64,000 nucleotides of DNA from NCBI GenBank assembly GCA_030803735.1, contig JAURUC010000001.1, positions 4,588,001-4,652,000 of the forward strand, read 5' to 3'. Every line of letters starts with the position of its first letter. Positions within the stretch are counted from its first letter, which is position 1. The DNA is from Actinopolyspora lacussalsi. GTDB lineage: Bacteria; Actinomycetota; Actinomycetes; Mycobacteriales; Pseudonocardiaceae. The notes under the pieces are model-generated. The model ran no database searches and was not told the DNA's origin. It was given only the letters and a program-made list of their open reading frames with translations. Below are positions 16,458-25,218 of this stretch, piece by piece. Both the position numbers and the translations under genes were made by a program.

Positions 16458-17345
16458 ATGCGTGAGAATGACGACGTGCGCGACTCCCACAGTTACGGCG
16501 AGGGGCTCGCCGTCGTCACCGTTACCTATTCGCCCGGCAACACGCTGGACCGTTTCCTGGAGACCCTGCCCAAGGCCACCGATCGGCAACTCAGCGTGAT
16601 CCTCGCCGACAACGGTTCCACCGACGGTTCCCCGGAACGCGCCGCACTGCGCCCCGGTGTGGAGCTCGCGAGGATGGGCGCCAATCTGGGTTACGGTTCG
16701 GCCGCGAACCGCGGCATCGCCGAGTTGAGCGACGACATCGGTTGGGTGGTGGTCGCCAATCCCGACGTCGAGTGGAGCGCGGGCAGCCTCGACGAGTTGC
16801 TGGCGGCCACCGAACGCTGGCCGCGCGGCGGTGCGTTCGGCCCGTTGATCCGGGAACCGGACGGCAGCGTCTACCCCTCGGCCCGATCGCTGCCCTCACT
16901 GGGACGAGGTGCCGGGCACGCCCTGCTGGGTGGGATATGGCCCGACAATCCGTTCAGCCGCGCCTACCGGCAGTCCACCGACAGCTCCGCGGAGCGCACG
17001 GCCGGGTGGTTGTCCGGCTCCTGCCTGTTGCTGCGGCGAGCCGCGCTGGATTCGGTGACCGGTTTCGATCCGCGCTACTTCATGTACTTCGAGGACGTCG
17101 ACCTCGGGGACCGGTTGGGCCGAGCGGGCTGGCTCAACGTGTACGTGCCCGCCAGTGAGGTGACGCACATCGGTGGGCACGCCACCGCGCGTTCCTCGGG
17201 ACGGATGCTGCACGAACACCACCGCAGTGCCTACCGGTACCTCGCCGACCGGAATGCCGGGCCGACCCGGGCGCCGTTGCGGATCGCGCTGCGGGCCGCG
17301 CTGGGCGCGCGCGCCAGGTTCGTCGCGCGCAACTCCGACCGTTAG
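16458..17345 (+). CDS. wbbL: rhamnosyltransferase WbbL (GlcNAc-PP-decaprenol alpha-3-L-rhamnosyltransferase)
   Basis: 295-aa GT2 enzyme that adds rhamnose from dTDP-Rha to GlcNAc-PP-decaprenol, building the linker between peptidoglycan and arabinogalactan. Many blocks match what I recall of mycobacterial WbbL: VTYSPGNTLDRFL, LADNGSTDGSP, GANLGYGSAANR, VVANPDVEWS, GPLIREPDGSVYPSAR, GWLSGSCLLLRR, FMYFEDVDLGDRLGRAGWL. The length is close to the mycobacterial enzyme (about 300 aa). ATG 16458 chosen; GTG 16476 is an alternative, and neither has a strong Shine-Dalgarno sequence. It has rmlD, LCP and nucleotidyltransferase neighbours as in M. tuberculosis Rv3264c-Rv3267. Confidence 0.92.
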   Translation: MRENDDVRDSHSYGEGLAVVTVTYSPGNTLDRFLETLPKATDRQLSVILADNGSTDGSPERAALRPGVELARMGANLGYGSAANRGIAELSDDIGWVVVANPDVEWSAGSLDELLAATERWPRGGAFGPLIREPDGSVYPSARSLPSLGRGAGHALLGGIWPDNPFSRAYRQSTDSSAERTAGWLSGSCLLLRRAALDSVTGFDPRYFMYFEDVDLGDRLGRAGWLNVYVPASEVTHIGGHATARSSGRMLHEHHRSAYRYLADRNAGPTRAPLRIALRAALGARARFVARNSDR

Positions 17346-17382
17346 TAGCAGAGCGTTCCACGTCAGCTGCTGGGATGGTTCC

Positions 17383-17488
17383 GTGGCGGAACCTCCCGCG
17401 CGGCTCTCGCTGCGGGTCCGGCGACATCGGGTAGCGACCTACACAACGTCTCCGGCGTCCTCGCGAGAGCCGCACGGGAGAACCCGCG
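17383..17488 (+). repeat. dispersed intergenic hairpin element, copy B
   Basis: Reads GTGGCGGAACCTCCC, then arms GCGGCTCTCGC and GCGAGAGCCGC (11 bp, perfect) around a centre with GACATCGGGTAG, ending GAGAACCCGC. A tail of the form GAGCTCGGCCTGCGGGAG (17513-17530) is shared with copy D. It fills the gap between convergent wbbL and the leftward gene ending at 17619. Confidence 0.8.
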
Positions 17489-17618
17489 GCGGTGCCGACT
17501 GCCGGGGTGGTTGGAGCTCGGCCTGCGGGAGTGGTCGGGGTTCGGCTCGGGAGCGCTGCGGCGCACGACCGTCCGGTGAGCTTCTTTCCCGAGCGAGGGA
17601 TTCTGCCGGGACGCCGAG

Positions 17619-18062
17619 TCAGTCGAACCGCTGTGGACCGCGCCTGGGATCGTGCTGGTAGGCGGCGTTGTCGATCCGGTGCGGTGTGGTGGGGACGTCG
17701 GCGTCGTAGGTGGGCCAGGCTCGCTGTTCGGCCGCGGGCTGTTCGGCTGTTGGTTGTTCCGACGGGGGATACGACTCGGGCCGTTGCGGCTCCGACTGCC
17801 GGGGGCTCTCCTGCTCCCCTTGACCGGATCGCTGGTCCCACTGGGGGTTCTGCTGTTCCCGCTGGGGAGGCCGTCCCGTCGAGTCCTGGATGAGCTGCGT
17901 GGAGTTCGGATCGTCCCGCTCCACGTCACGCACCGAGTCGCGCGGGATGCGCACGGTCTGCGCCGCGTCCATCGGTGAGGTGGCGCTGTCCGGTGTGACG
18001 ACGAACGCACCCCGTGCCCGCGCACGAGCAAGTGTTTCGTCGGCTCGGTTGCGGGGGTCCAT
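17619..18062 (-). CDS. conserved hypothetical protein with disordered Q/P-rich tail
   Basis: 147-aa protein whose first 45 residues are ordered and conserved-looking (MDPRNRADETLARARARG, VVTPDSATSPMDAAQTVRIPR), followed by a long Gln/Pro/Glu-rich, probably disordered tail. Small proteins with this opening are widespread in Pseudonocardiales as far as I recall; no function is assigned. ATG at 18062 chosen since upstream in-frame sequence is low complexity. It converges on wbbL across repeat copy B and is divergent from the nucleotidyltransferase gene. No TM segment or signal peptide. Confidence 0.7.
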   Translation of the reverse strand: MDPRNRADETLARARARGAFVVTPDSATSPMDAAQTVRIPRDSVRDVERDDPNSTQLIQDSTGRPPQREQQNPQWDQRSGQGEQESPRQSEPQRPESYPPSEQPTAEQPAAEQRAWPTYDADVPTTPHRIDNAAYQHDPRRGPQRFD

Positions 18063-18399
18063 GGTCCCTCTCAATGCTGGCCGGTGGATTTTCAGCCGCA
18101 GCGTGGCCCGTCCGTCCGGTGGATTAGCCGGTCCCGAGTCGGCCGGCCTCGCGGCTCGACCCCGTGGTGGCAGGTCCATCGTGACAGAGTGTTCGACACC
18201 GCGTGGTTTCGCATTGGCGGACCGTGCCGACCAGGGGCGCCATACCAGGTGGGTGCTGCTACTGCCAGAGTATTCCTCATGGATTCCTACGTCAGGGTGA
18301 TGAGTTGGTCGAATTCGACGACCGAATGAAATCGCCCTGTCGTAGGCGACGACCACCCGTGCGAGTCGTATCGAGCGGACCCTCGGTCCGGGGAGGTGC
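18063..18399. promoter_or_regulatory. divergent intergenic region with a 12-bp palindrome
   Basis: 337 bp between divergent genes, so promoters for both should lie here. The only distinct structure I see is the perfect palindrome GTCGAATTCGAC at 18308-18319, about 80 bp before the nucleotidyltransferase start, which could be an operator. No gene is evident. Confidence 0.35.
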
Positions 18400-19503
18400 A
18401 TGGCGATGACGAGTCCCGACGACCACGCGCCGACGAGCGGTGCGGAGGCCGTGGTGCTCGTGGGAGGCCGAGGTACGCGGTTGCGGCCGCTGACCTTGTC
18501 CGCACCCAAACCGATGCTGCCCACCGCCGGAGTGCCGTTCCTGACCCACCTGCTCTCGCGGATCCGCGCCGCGGGGATCACCAGGGTGATACTCAGCACC
18601 TCCTACCGGGCCGAGACCTTCACCGAGTACTTCGGTGACGGTTCCGGAATGGGGCTGGAGCTGGAGTACGTGGTGGAGCACGAGCCGCTGGACACCGCCG
18701 GTGCGATTCGCAACGTGGCGGACCGGCTGCGGGAACCCGATGTGCTGGTGTTCAACGGGGACATCCTCTCGGGAGTGGACCTGCCCGCGCTGCTGGGCGA
18801 GCACCGCGCGGATGCGGCCGACGTCACACTGCATCTGGTCAGGGTGGATGATCCCGGCCGGTTCGGTTGCGTGCCCACCGACGAGGACGGCAGGGTGACC
18901 GCTTTCCTGGAGAAGACGCCGAATCCTCCGGTGGACCAGGTCAACGCGGGGTGTTACGTCTTCCGTCGTGAGGTGATCGACGGGATTCCCGGGGGCCGTC
19001 CCGTCTCGGTGGAACGCGAGACGTTCCCCGGGCTGCTGGAGTCCGGAGCGCGGTTGCACGGGTACGTGGACTCCAGCTACTGGCTGGACCTGGGCACGCC
19101 CGCCGCTTTCGCGCGCGGCTCGGCGGATCTGGTCCGGGGCGTCGCTCCCACGGAGGCGCTCGACGGCCGGGTGGGGGAGTCACTGGTGCTGCCCGGCGCC
19201 TCGATCGCCGAGAGCGCCTCACTGGGAGGAGGTACCACGGTCGGTGCGGACTGCGTCGTGTCCGAACGGGCCGCGCTCTCGGCGGCCACGCTGTTCGACG
19301 GAGCCCGGGTGGAGGCCGGCGCCGAGATCACCGACAGCGTCGTGGGGGCGGGTGCCGTGATCGGGGCGGGCACGGTGCTGCGTGGTGCCGTGGTCGCCGA
19401 CGGTGCCGTGGTCGGCGCGGGCTGCGAACTGCTCGAAGGCGTCCGGGTCTGGCCCGGCGTGGAACTGCCCGCCGGTGGGGTGCGCTTCTCGCACGACTGC
19501 TGA
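18400..19503 (+). CDS. sugar-1-phosphate nucleotidyltransferase (probable mannose-1-phosphate guanylyltransferase)
   Basis: 367-aa enzyme with an N-terminal nucleotidyltransferase domain (VVLVGGRGTRLRPLT, APKPMLP, VFNGDILSG, FLEKTPNPP, NAGCYVF) and a C-terminal left-handed beta-helix of hexapeptide repeats (IGAGTVLRGAVVADGAVVGAG region, about 250-350). It makes an NDP-sugar from the sugar-1-phosphate; by position beside wbbL it matches M. tuberculosis Rv3264c, annotated as a GDP-mannose pyrophosphorylase. GGGGAGG precedes ATG 18400; ATG 18406 is also possible. With manA and manB elsewhere in the window it would complete the route from fructose-6-P to GDP-mannose. Specificity is inferred. Confidence 0.85.
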   Translation: MAMTSPDDHAPTSGAEAVVLVGGRGTRLRPLTLSAPKPMLPTAGVPFLTHLLSRIRAAGITRVILSTSYRAETFTEYFGDGSGMGLELEYVVEHEPLDTAGAIRNVADRLREPDVLVFNGDILSGVDLPALLGEHRADAADVTLHLVRVDDPGRFGCVPTDEDGRVTAFLEKTPNPPVDQVNAGCYVFRREVIDGIPGGRPVSVERETFPGLLESGARLHGYVDSSYWLDLGTPAAFARGSADLVRGVAPTEALDGRVGESLVLPGASIAESASLGGGTTVGADCVVSERAALSAATLFDGARVEAGAEITDSVVGAGAVIGAGTVLRGAVVADGAVVGAGCELLEGVRVWPGVELPAGGVRFSHDC

Positions 19504-19715
19504 ACTCCGGGGCGACGTGGTTCAGGCCCGCTTGCCGTTCCGGGGCCCTTCGTCCTTCATCGTCGATGAGTTCGTTTCCGACGGGTTGACCGGCCTCTCG
19601 AACCACACAGTGGGACGTGAGGGTTCGGGCGTAGCCGAAACCACCTGCCGGTTCGTCGGGTTTCGTTCCGATCTGTGCAGGAGAGAGGCTCAGTGCTCCG
19701 GTCGGTTTTCAACCC

Positions 19716-19743
19716 AAAAAAACATACTGTTAAGTATTTTTTT
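19716..19743. terminator. A/T-flanked hairpin, likely bidirectional terminator
   Basis: Stem ATACT (19724-19728) and AGTAT (19733-19737) around loop GTTA, preceded by a run of seven A and followed by a run of T to 19743. This is a classic intrinsic-terminator layout and is unusual for a high-GC actinomycete. It lies 210 bp after the nucleotidyltransferase stop. Confidence 0.55.
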
Positions 19744-19916
19744 CTTGTGGTTCATCTTCGGGTAACTCTTGACGTCGGTTCGCGCGCGGAGTGCCTGCTA
19801 TAGCTTTTTTTGCTGGTAATTCCGCTGGTATGTGGCGTCGACGCAGGCTCGTGGGGCGTTCTTCGCAGCTCACTGGAAGCTGTAGTGAATAGTGATTTAT
19901 GTTACATTTTTTTGCC

Positions 19917-19946
19917 TTGAACAAACAAACTGGGCGGTTTTATTTT
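19917..19946 (+). promoter_or_regulatory. possible sigma70-type promoter for the cyclitol cluster
   Basis: TTGAAC (19917-19922), an 18-bp spacer, then TATTTT (19941-19946), about 225 bp upstream of the cyclase start and in the AT-rich gap. The match is moderate, and in AT-rich sequence it could be chance. Confidence 0.3.
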
Positions 19947-20170
19947 TGTTGAGGCGGTGCGGCAGCCGGAAACCCCGGAGGCGGCCGCGAGGGTGTCCGC
20001 GGTAACGGGAGCGAAGCCCGTTCTCCCGTGGAGCCCACCGGACGAGCGATGGGGGACTGATCCGCTCCGTTACCTGTCTCGCCCGTGTTCGCGGGTCGAG
20101 CGCGTGCGGGGTGAGTACCCCGTGATCGGACAGTTGTACGAATCGACTTTCAACGGATTGTGAGCTCTCG

Positions 20171-21400
20171 ATGTCCATTCCCACTGTCAATCCAACACCG
20201 ACGAGCATCACCGCCGCGTTCGACCTTCCCAAGCCCCCGGGGGTCAGCTGGCGCGTCCGGTCCCAGCAGGTGGTGGATTACGAAGTGAGCATGACCCGTG
20301 GACTGCTGTCCACATCGAACTCCACGTTCGCCCATGCCTGCGGTGCCGATGGAAAGCGCAGGACTCGCTGTCTGGTGGTGGTGGACGATGCCGTGGAGCA
20401 GCTCTACGGCGAACGGTTACGTGCCTACTTCTCGGCTTGGCGGATAGCGCACAATTGGAGAGTCGTCCCCGGCGACGAGAACACGAAGCAACTCGACACG
20501 GCTCTCGGGCTCGTGGACGACATGAGTTCGATGGGCATACTCCGCCGTGCCGAGAAGATCGTGGCGATCGGCGGCGGAGTGGTGCTCGACGTGGTCGGTA
20601 TGACCGCGAGCCTGTACCGCCGAGGTATTCCCTACATTCGGGTTCCCACCACTCTGATCGGCCAGGTCGACGCGGGAATCGGCGTCAAGACCGGCATAAA
20701 TCACGGGCAGCACAAGAATCGACTCGGAACGTACTGTGCGCCGGAAACAGCTCTCATCGACCCCGAGTTCCTGCGCACCGTGGATCGTAGGCACATCAAC
20801 AACGGGCTGGCCGAGATCATCAAGATGGCTTTGATCAAGGACTCCCAGCTGTTCGATCTGCTCGAAGCCACCGTCGCGTCGATCGATCCGGAAACGCTCG
20901 CCGACTGCGGTCCGGCCGGTGGTGAGATCCTGTCCCGTTCGATCGCGGGAATGTTGGACGAACTCGAGCCGAACCTGTGGGAGAAGGTACTCGAAAGGGC
21001 CGTCGACTACGGCCACACTTTCAGTCCCTCGCTCGAACTCCGTGCCGACCCTCCGCTGCTGCACGGGGAAGCGGTGGCCGTGGACATGGCCATCTGCGTC
21101 GCTTTGGCCCGCAACCGCGGCCTGCTGTCGGAGCAGGACGCCGACCGGGCACTCACGCTCATGAACGCGGCGGGATTGCCGCTCACTCATCCCGTATTCA
21201 CCGCGGAGTTGTTGGAACGTGCGCTGGAGGACGCCGTCAAACACAGGGATGGCTACCAGCGCATGCCGCTGACGGCAGGTATCGGTTCAGCGGTGTTCGT
21301 GAACGACATCACTGCCGACGAGCTGCGAGCGGCGTTGTCGTTCGTGGCCCATCGCGATCATCGAGCGGCTGACTCGCATGTGCTGGAGAGCGCGCGATGA
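20171..21400 (+). CDS. 2-epi-5-epi-valiolone synthase-type sugar phosphate cyclase (AcbC/ValA-like)
   Basis: 409-aa member of the dehydroquinate-synthase superfamily that cyclises sedoheptulose 7-phosphate to a C7 cyclitol using NAD+ and a divalent metal. Seen: NAD-binding AIGGGVVLD (132-140), VPTTLIGQVDAGIGVKTGIN (158-177), NRLGTY, GLAEIIK (212-218; metal Glu and Lys), YGHTFSP (His282), LLHGE (His298) and KHRDGYQRMPL (357-367). The last block, GVKTGIN and GHTFSP fit EEVS/EVS enzymes rather than DHQ synthase or 2-deoxy-scyllo-inosose synthase. First gene of a rightward run; its stop overlaps the kinase start by 4 bp (ATGA). 2-epi-valiolone synthase is the main alternative. Partner genes strongly support a C7-cyclitol route. 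Confidence 0.88.
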   Translation: MSIPTVNPTPTSITAAFDLPKPPGVSWRVRSQQVVDYEVSMTRGLLSTSNSTFAHACGADGKRRTRCLVVVDDAVEQLYGERLRAYFSAWRIAHNWRVVPGDENTKQLDTALGLVDDMSSMGILRRAEKIVAIGGGVVLDVVGMTASLYRRGIPYIRVPTTLIGQVDAGIGVKTGINHGQHKNRLGTYCAPETALIDPEFLRTVDRRHINNGLAEIIKMALIKDSQLFDLLEATVASIDPETLADCGPAGGEILSRSIAGMLDELEPNLWEKVLERAVDYGHTFSPSLELRADPPLLHGEAVAVDMAICVALARNRGLLSEQDADRALTLMNAAGLPLTHPVFTAELLERALEDAVKHRDGYQRMPLTAGIGSAVFVNDITADELRAALSFVAHRDHRAADSHVLESAR

Positions 21401-22488
21401 GGGTGCCGGAGACGTTCCAGGACGAACATACGGGCGCCGCGAGTGCCGCGCGTGAGGCCGTGGTGTTCGACATCGGTGGTACTCACTTCCGGTGTGCCCG
21501 TTGGTCTCCCGAATCGGGAGTGCGTCGGATGTGGTCCAAGCCTTCGCCGAGCGTTCTCGTTCACCCGGACGCGGGCGCCGACGAACTTCGAACGCGGCTG
21601 ATCGACGAGATATGCGCCGGGGTGGGCCAGGAAAAGGGCACCACAGCCGGTATCTCGTTGGGAGCGGCGCTGGATCAGCGCAGTGGTGTGGTCTATGCTT
21701 CCGCTCCGCTCTGGGGTGACAGCGTGACTCGGTTCGACCTGCTGGCCGGGTTGCGAGAGCGAAGGCCGGACGTCGATTGGCACCTGGTCAACGACGTGAC
21801 AGCGGCACTGCTCGGACTGGGGGAGACGCCGCGGTTCGACGGGTTTCGTCGGCTCCTCCTCGTTACGGTGAGCAGTGGTATCGCGTGCAGGTTGGTGGAT
21901 CGTCGACTGCGAACCATCCCGGTCGACGTCTGCGGTCTCCAGGGGGAGATCGGTCATATCCCCTCCGGCACCACTCTCGCGGGAAACCGGGTGGAGCTGA
22001 ACTGTGACTGCGGGAGCCCGGACCATCTGGCCGCCTTCGCCTCGGGGCCCGGCATCCGCCGGCTGGCCGAACGACTCCGCGAGCTGGAACCGCGACGCTG
22101 TGCCGTCTCACCGCTGTTCGACGAGGACATCGAGTTCGAAAGTACGTTCCGCCGACTCCTGGACGACGATGATCCGCTCGCTCGGGAGATCCTCGACGCG
22201 GCCACGTCGCCGTTGGCGGATGTACTGCGAACTGCCTGGTGCCTGGACCCCTCCATAGATCGGATCGCGCTCACCGGGGGAGTCGTGGACGGTCTCGGCG
22301 AGCACTATCACCGCGCGCTGGCTGAGCGGTTGACCAGGGACGGTGTCTACCTGACGAGTCGATTCCACCCGGAATGGCTAGCCGAGCGCCTCGTGCGCTG
22401 CGACAGTTCCGAGGCCGATGGCCTGGTGGGAGCCGGTGTCGCCGCGGTCGGATCCGGACGTTCGGCCAGGATCGGGGTGGAATCGTGA
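21397..22488 (+). CDS. ROK-family C7-cyclitol kinase (AcbM/ValC-like)
   Basis: 363-aa ROK/glucokinase-type protein with the ATP phosphate-binding loop DIGGTHFRCA (25-34), a substrate segment VNDVTAALLG, GEIGHIP, and a zinc-motif-like NCDCGSPDHLAAF reduced from the usual CxCGxxGC. In the acarbose and validamycin pathways kinases of this family phosphorylate the cyclase product at O-7, and the position right after the cyclase fits that. It overlaps the cyclase by 4 bp and the next gene by 4 bp (GTGA), so expression is coupled. A plain glucokinase is possible from sequence alone, but context makes it unlikely. Confidence 0.8.
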   Translation: MRVPETFQDEHTGAASAAREAVVFDIGGTHFRCARWSPESGVRRMWSKPSPSVLVHPDAGADELRTRLIDEICAGVGQEKGTTAGISLGAALDQRSGVVYASAPLWGDSVTRFDLLAGLRERRPDVDWHLVNDVTAALLGLGETPRFDGFRRLLLVTVSSGIACRLVDRRLRTIPVDVCGLQGEIGHIPSGTTLAGNRVELNCDCGSPDHLAAFASGPGIRRLAERLRELEPRRCAVSPLFDEDIEFESTFRRLLDDDDPLAREILDAATSPLADVLRTAWCLDPSIDRIALTGGVVDGLGEHYHRALAERLTRDGVYLTSRFHPEWLAERLVRCDSSEADGLVGAGVAAVGSGRSARIGVES

Positions 22489-23621
22489 CGGGAAACGCAC
22501 AACCCCGCAACAACGCACTCGTCCGAGCGGGAGCTCGCGTCACGGTACGGCAACGTCCGACCCCGGTCCCGGCCGCGGGCGAGTTGGTGGTGGCCACCGA
22601 GGTCGCGGGACTCTGCGGCACCGATATCCAGATACTGCGCGGTTCGCGGAAGGAATCGGCCTCCGTGCTGGGGCACGAAGGGATAGCGACGGTGGTCTCG
22701 GTCGGAGAGGGGATCCGGGACTCGTTCTCGCCGGGGGATGCTGTCGTGATCAACCCCACCCATCCGAACGATCCGGGTTTCCTCCTCGGACACAACGTGG
22801 ACGGGTTGTTGCAGCGACGGACCCTCGTGCCCGCCACCGCGATACGAGCGGGCTTGGTCCTCGGACTGGATCGGCGCCCCGAAGCCGAGCTCGCCGCGCT
22901 GGTGGAGCCACTGGCGGTGGTCAACTACGCGCTACGGGCGCTGAGCCGGTTTCGGCCGTCGACACTGCTGGTGGTCGGGGACGGAACCATCGGGCAGCTG
23001 GCCGTTCGCTCAGCCGCAAGATGGGCGACGACCGTGAAGCGGACCGTGTTGGTGCACCACGGTGAATCGGGCAGGCAGTGGACACTGCGCTCCGGACTTC
23101 CACCCGATGACTCTCTCGTGGACGGCGAGGATATGACGGGGATGCTGCGCGAGGGGCCGGTCGGAGTCCTACTGGCCACCCCGAGGGAGAGCACGGGGCC
23201 TTGCCTGGAACGAGTGCTGCGTTCCGTCGGAGACGGTTCGGTCATCGACGTCATCGGCGGAGTACCCCCCGGACTTACCGTGAAAAGCCTTCCCGGAACC
23301 GATCTGGCGGGAATCCGGGCGGCGAACCTCGCCGGGCGACCCGATGTCCCCTTGACTGCCGAACGCACCGCGACAACGGGAAGTCGGATCAACTTGTTCG
23401 GCCATCGGGGGGTGTCCAACGCTCACCTCGGCACGGCTGTCTCCGAACTGGTCCGCAGTCCGGAGCGGTACCGGGAGCTGATCACCCATATCGGGGATCT
23501 CGAATACGCGTCACGAATCATGAGCGACCTCGCCCGCGGCAACGAGCGAATCGCCGATGGCCGAAGAGTGATCAAGCTGGCTGTCCGGGTGACACCGACC
23601 TGTCGAAAAGGAGACGACTGA
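22485..23621 (+). CDS. zinc-type medium-chain dehydrogenase, AcbL-like cyclitol oxidoreductase
   Basis: 378-aa MDR enzyme starting at GTG 22485 in the kinase stop. GLCGTD (catalytic Cys44) and GHEG (His64-Glu65) supply the catalytic zinc ligands, and LVEPLAVV is the usual third-ligand region. The four-Cys structural-zinc loop is missing, replaced by a short NPTHPNDPGF segment. The Rossmann region holds VVGDGTIGQLA. In the acarbose route AcbL, a sorbitol-dehydrogenase-like enzyme encoded after the kinase, works on the phosphorylated cyclitol; the order here is the same. Expected reaction: NAD(P)-dependent oxidation or reduction at a ring carbon. The exact step is inferred. Confidence 0.75.
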   Translation: MTGNAQPRNNALVRAGARVTVRQRPTPVPAAGELVVATEVAGLCGTDIQILRGSRKESASVLGHEGIATVVSVGEGIRDSFSPGDAVVINPTHPNDPGFLLGHNVDGLLQRRTLVPATAIRAGLVLGLDRRPEAELAALVEPLAVVNYALRALSRFRPSTLLVVGDGTIGQLAVRSAARWATTVKRTVLVHHGESGRQWTLRSGLPPDDSLVDGEDMTGMLREGPVGVLLATPRESTGPCLERVLRSVGDGSVIDVIGGVPPGLTVKSLPGTDLAGIRAANLAGRPDVPLTAERTATTGSRINLFGHRGVSNAHLGTAVSELVRSPERYRELITHIGDLEYASRIMSDLARGNERIADGRRVIKLAVRVTPTCRKGDD

Positions 23622-24388
23622 TGACGCAGTCCGATGACGAATCCCCCGCGGGGAAGCGCGCCCTGGTTGTCGGCGGCTCCACCGGTATCGGCAGGGGAAT
23701 AGCCGACGCCTGGGCCGCCGAAGGAATGGATGTCGTCGTACTCAGCCGAAGTGAACCCTCCGACGCGTCGAGCTCGAACCTTCGCTGGGAACCGTTGGAT
23801 CTCCTCGATGCCGCGAAGACGAAGGAGCGGCTCGCCGACCTCGCGGTCGATCCGTTGTTGGCGGTGTGTTTCTCCGCCGTCGACTACGGGGCGAAGCGCG
23901 CTCCGCTCGGCGAGGTCACCGAAGCGGAATGGCGAACCCAGTTCGAGATAAACCTCCACGGGTTGTGGCTGACCCTGAGCGCGACGCTGCCCGCGTTGCG
24001 TGCCTCAGCTCCGGGGCTCTTCGTGGGGGTTTCCTCCGAAGTCGTCCACAACGCCGGACCGATGCGGTCCGGCTACGCCGCGACGAAGGCGGCAGGGTCG
24101 GCCCTGCTCGATTCGGTTCGGTTGGAGGAGAGCACGGACGAGATCCGGATCGTTCAGGTGCTGCCCGAGGGGATGGTGGACACCCCCGGCATACGCCGCA
24201 GGCGGTCCTCGGATTTCGACTTCAGCTCCTACATGACTCCCGACACCTTCGCGCCGCTCGCCGCTGAGCTCGTGCGAACCAGGGGAGCCGAATTCCAGGG
24301 AGACAGCCTCGTGGTCGGTTCCGGAGGCGACTGGCGTTCGCTGTCCTCGGGGACTCCCGTCTCGCAGAGTCGGAGAGCGGGATCGTGA
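23621..24388 (+). CDS. short-chain dehydrogenase/reductase, AcbN-like
   Basis: 255-aa classical SDR: cofactor loop GGSTGIG (18-24), NAG-equivalent region altered (FSAVDYG), catalytic Ser138/139 (GVSSE), Tyr152 and Lys156 (GYAATK). TGATG links its start to the previous stop (1-bp overlap), and its own stop overlaps the next start by 4 bp. It occupies the place of AcbN between the MDR enzyme and the epimerase in the acarbose module, where an SDR reduces the cyclitol ketone (known for the pathway; inferred here). LSRSEPSDASS after the second strand suggests NADP preference (weak). Confidence 0.78.
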   Translation: MTQSDDESPAGKRALVVGGSTGIGRGIADAWAAEGMDVVVLSRSEPSDASSSNLRWEPLDLLDAAKTKERLADLAVDPLLAVCFSAVDYGAKRAPLGEVTEAEWRTQFEINLHGLWLTLSATLPALRASAPGLFVGVSSEVVHNAGPMRSGYAATKAAGSALLDSVRLEESTDEIRIVQVLPEGMVDTPGIRRRRSSDFDFSSYMTPDTFAPLAAELVRTRGAEFQGDSLVVGSGGDWRSLSSGTPVSQSRRAGS

Positions 24389-25218
24389 CCGGCGGGAATC
24401 CAGCGATCGGGCTGGCCGAGTGGCGTCTGCCGGTTCGTGGGGCCGAAGCGGTCGAGCTGGCCGCCTCCTACGGTGTCCGGGGGATCCAACTCGACTTCGG
24501 AGGTTCGGGGCGTGGGGTGCCGCTGGACACCCCCGGTAGGGCGCGCTCGCTTCGCCGGGAAGCCAACGGTTCGGGAGTCGAGTTGTTGGCGGTGGCGGGA
24601 AACCTGCTCAACGACATCGGCCTCACCGCGCCGGAGAGAAGCCGGGCGGCACGGAGTGCCCGCGGTGCGGTGATCGCGTTGCTCGACTCGGCCGTGTCTC
24701 TCGGCGTGCGACTGGTCCTTGTGCCGAGCTTTCGTGCCAGCACGATCGACGGTCCGGAAGAGTTGGAGCGGACGGTCAGCGTACTGCGGTGGGCGGCCGA
24801 GGAGGCTCGGACCCGGAACCTGGTGCTGGCCAACGAGAACGTGCTGTCGCCCACGACGGCGGTCGAACTGTTCGAGCGGGTCGGATCGGACTCGTTCAGG
24901 CTCGTGCTGGACACCGGGAACCCGGACGTGGAAGGGACGGACGTACCGGGACTCGTCCGAACCCTGGGGCCGCGTATCGCGGACCAGGTTCACCTGAAGG
25001 ACGGGCCGCTCGGACTCGGAGACGAGTGGCGTGGTTCCGGAGAAATCCGCGCCACTGAACTGTCGCGCGCATTCGCGCGAAGCGGGATATCGGTGAACTG
25101 GCTGATTCTCGAGAACGACTATCGCGTCGCCGATCCCCGTGTGATCGGCCTCGATGTAGCGGCCGCTCGTCGGTTCGCGGATCGGATTGTTCCAACCAAG
25201 ACCGGAGACAGCGGGTGA
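24385..25218 (+). CDS. AcbO-like cyclitol-phosphate 2-epimerase (xylose-isomerase-like TIM barrel)
   Basis: 277-aa sugar phosphate isomerase/epimerase fold. Blocks such as GLAEWRLP, IQLDFGGSGRGVPLD, AVAGNLLNDIGLT, ANENVLSP, DTGNPDVEG, HLKDGP and LILENDYR carry the barrel metal ligands (Glu, Asp, His, Glu). They closely resemble what I remember of AcbO (2-epi-5-epi-valiolone-7-phosphate 2-epimerase), including a GIQLDFGG...GNLLNDIGL layout. GTG 24385 overlaps the SDR stop; the stop overlaps the phosphatase start. This gene is the strongest pointer to an acarbose-type rather than a validamycin-type route. The reaction is by homology; a database comparison would settle it. Confidence 0.8.
   Translation: MTGGNPAIGLAEWRLPVRGAEAVELAASYGVRGIQLDFGGSGRGVPLDTPGRARSLRREANGSGVELLAVAGNLLNDIGLTAPERSRAARSARGAVIALLDSAVSLGVRLVLVPSFRASTIDGPEELERTVSVLRWAAEEARTRNLVLANENVLSPTTAVELFERVGSDSFRLVLDTGNPDVEGTDVPGLVRTLGPRIADQVHLKDGPLGLGDEWRGSGEIRATELSRAFARSGISVNWLILENDYRVADPRVIGLDVAAARRFADRIVPTKTGDSG

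Larger units (their letters stand above)
19504..20170. other. 667-bp AT-rich gap at the left border of the cyclitol cluster
   Basis: No gene is visible. Between about 19710 and 19960 the base composition changes abruptly, with several A/T runs (for example at 19716-19722, 19737-19743, 19806-19812 and 19906-19913), unlike anything else in the window. It holds a terminator-like hairpin (19716-19743) and a possible promoter (19917-19946) for the rightward cluster. GC returns to normal after about 19960. Confidence 0.55.

Noticed and set aside
20171..21400. Cyclase as 3-dehydroquinate synthase or 2-deoxy-scyllo-inosose synthase
   Set aside because: GVKTGIN, GHTFSP and KHRDGYQRMPL are typical of valiolone-type cyclases, no shikimate genes are adjacent, and no aminoglycoside aminotransferase is present; the ROK kinase and AcbO-like epimerase point to a C7 cyclitol.
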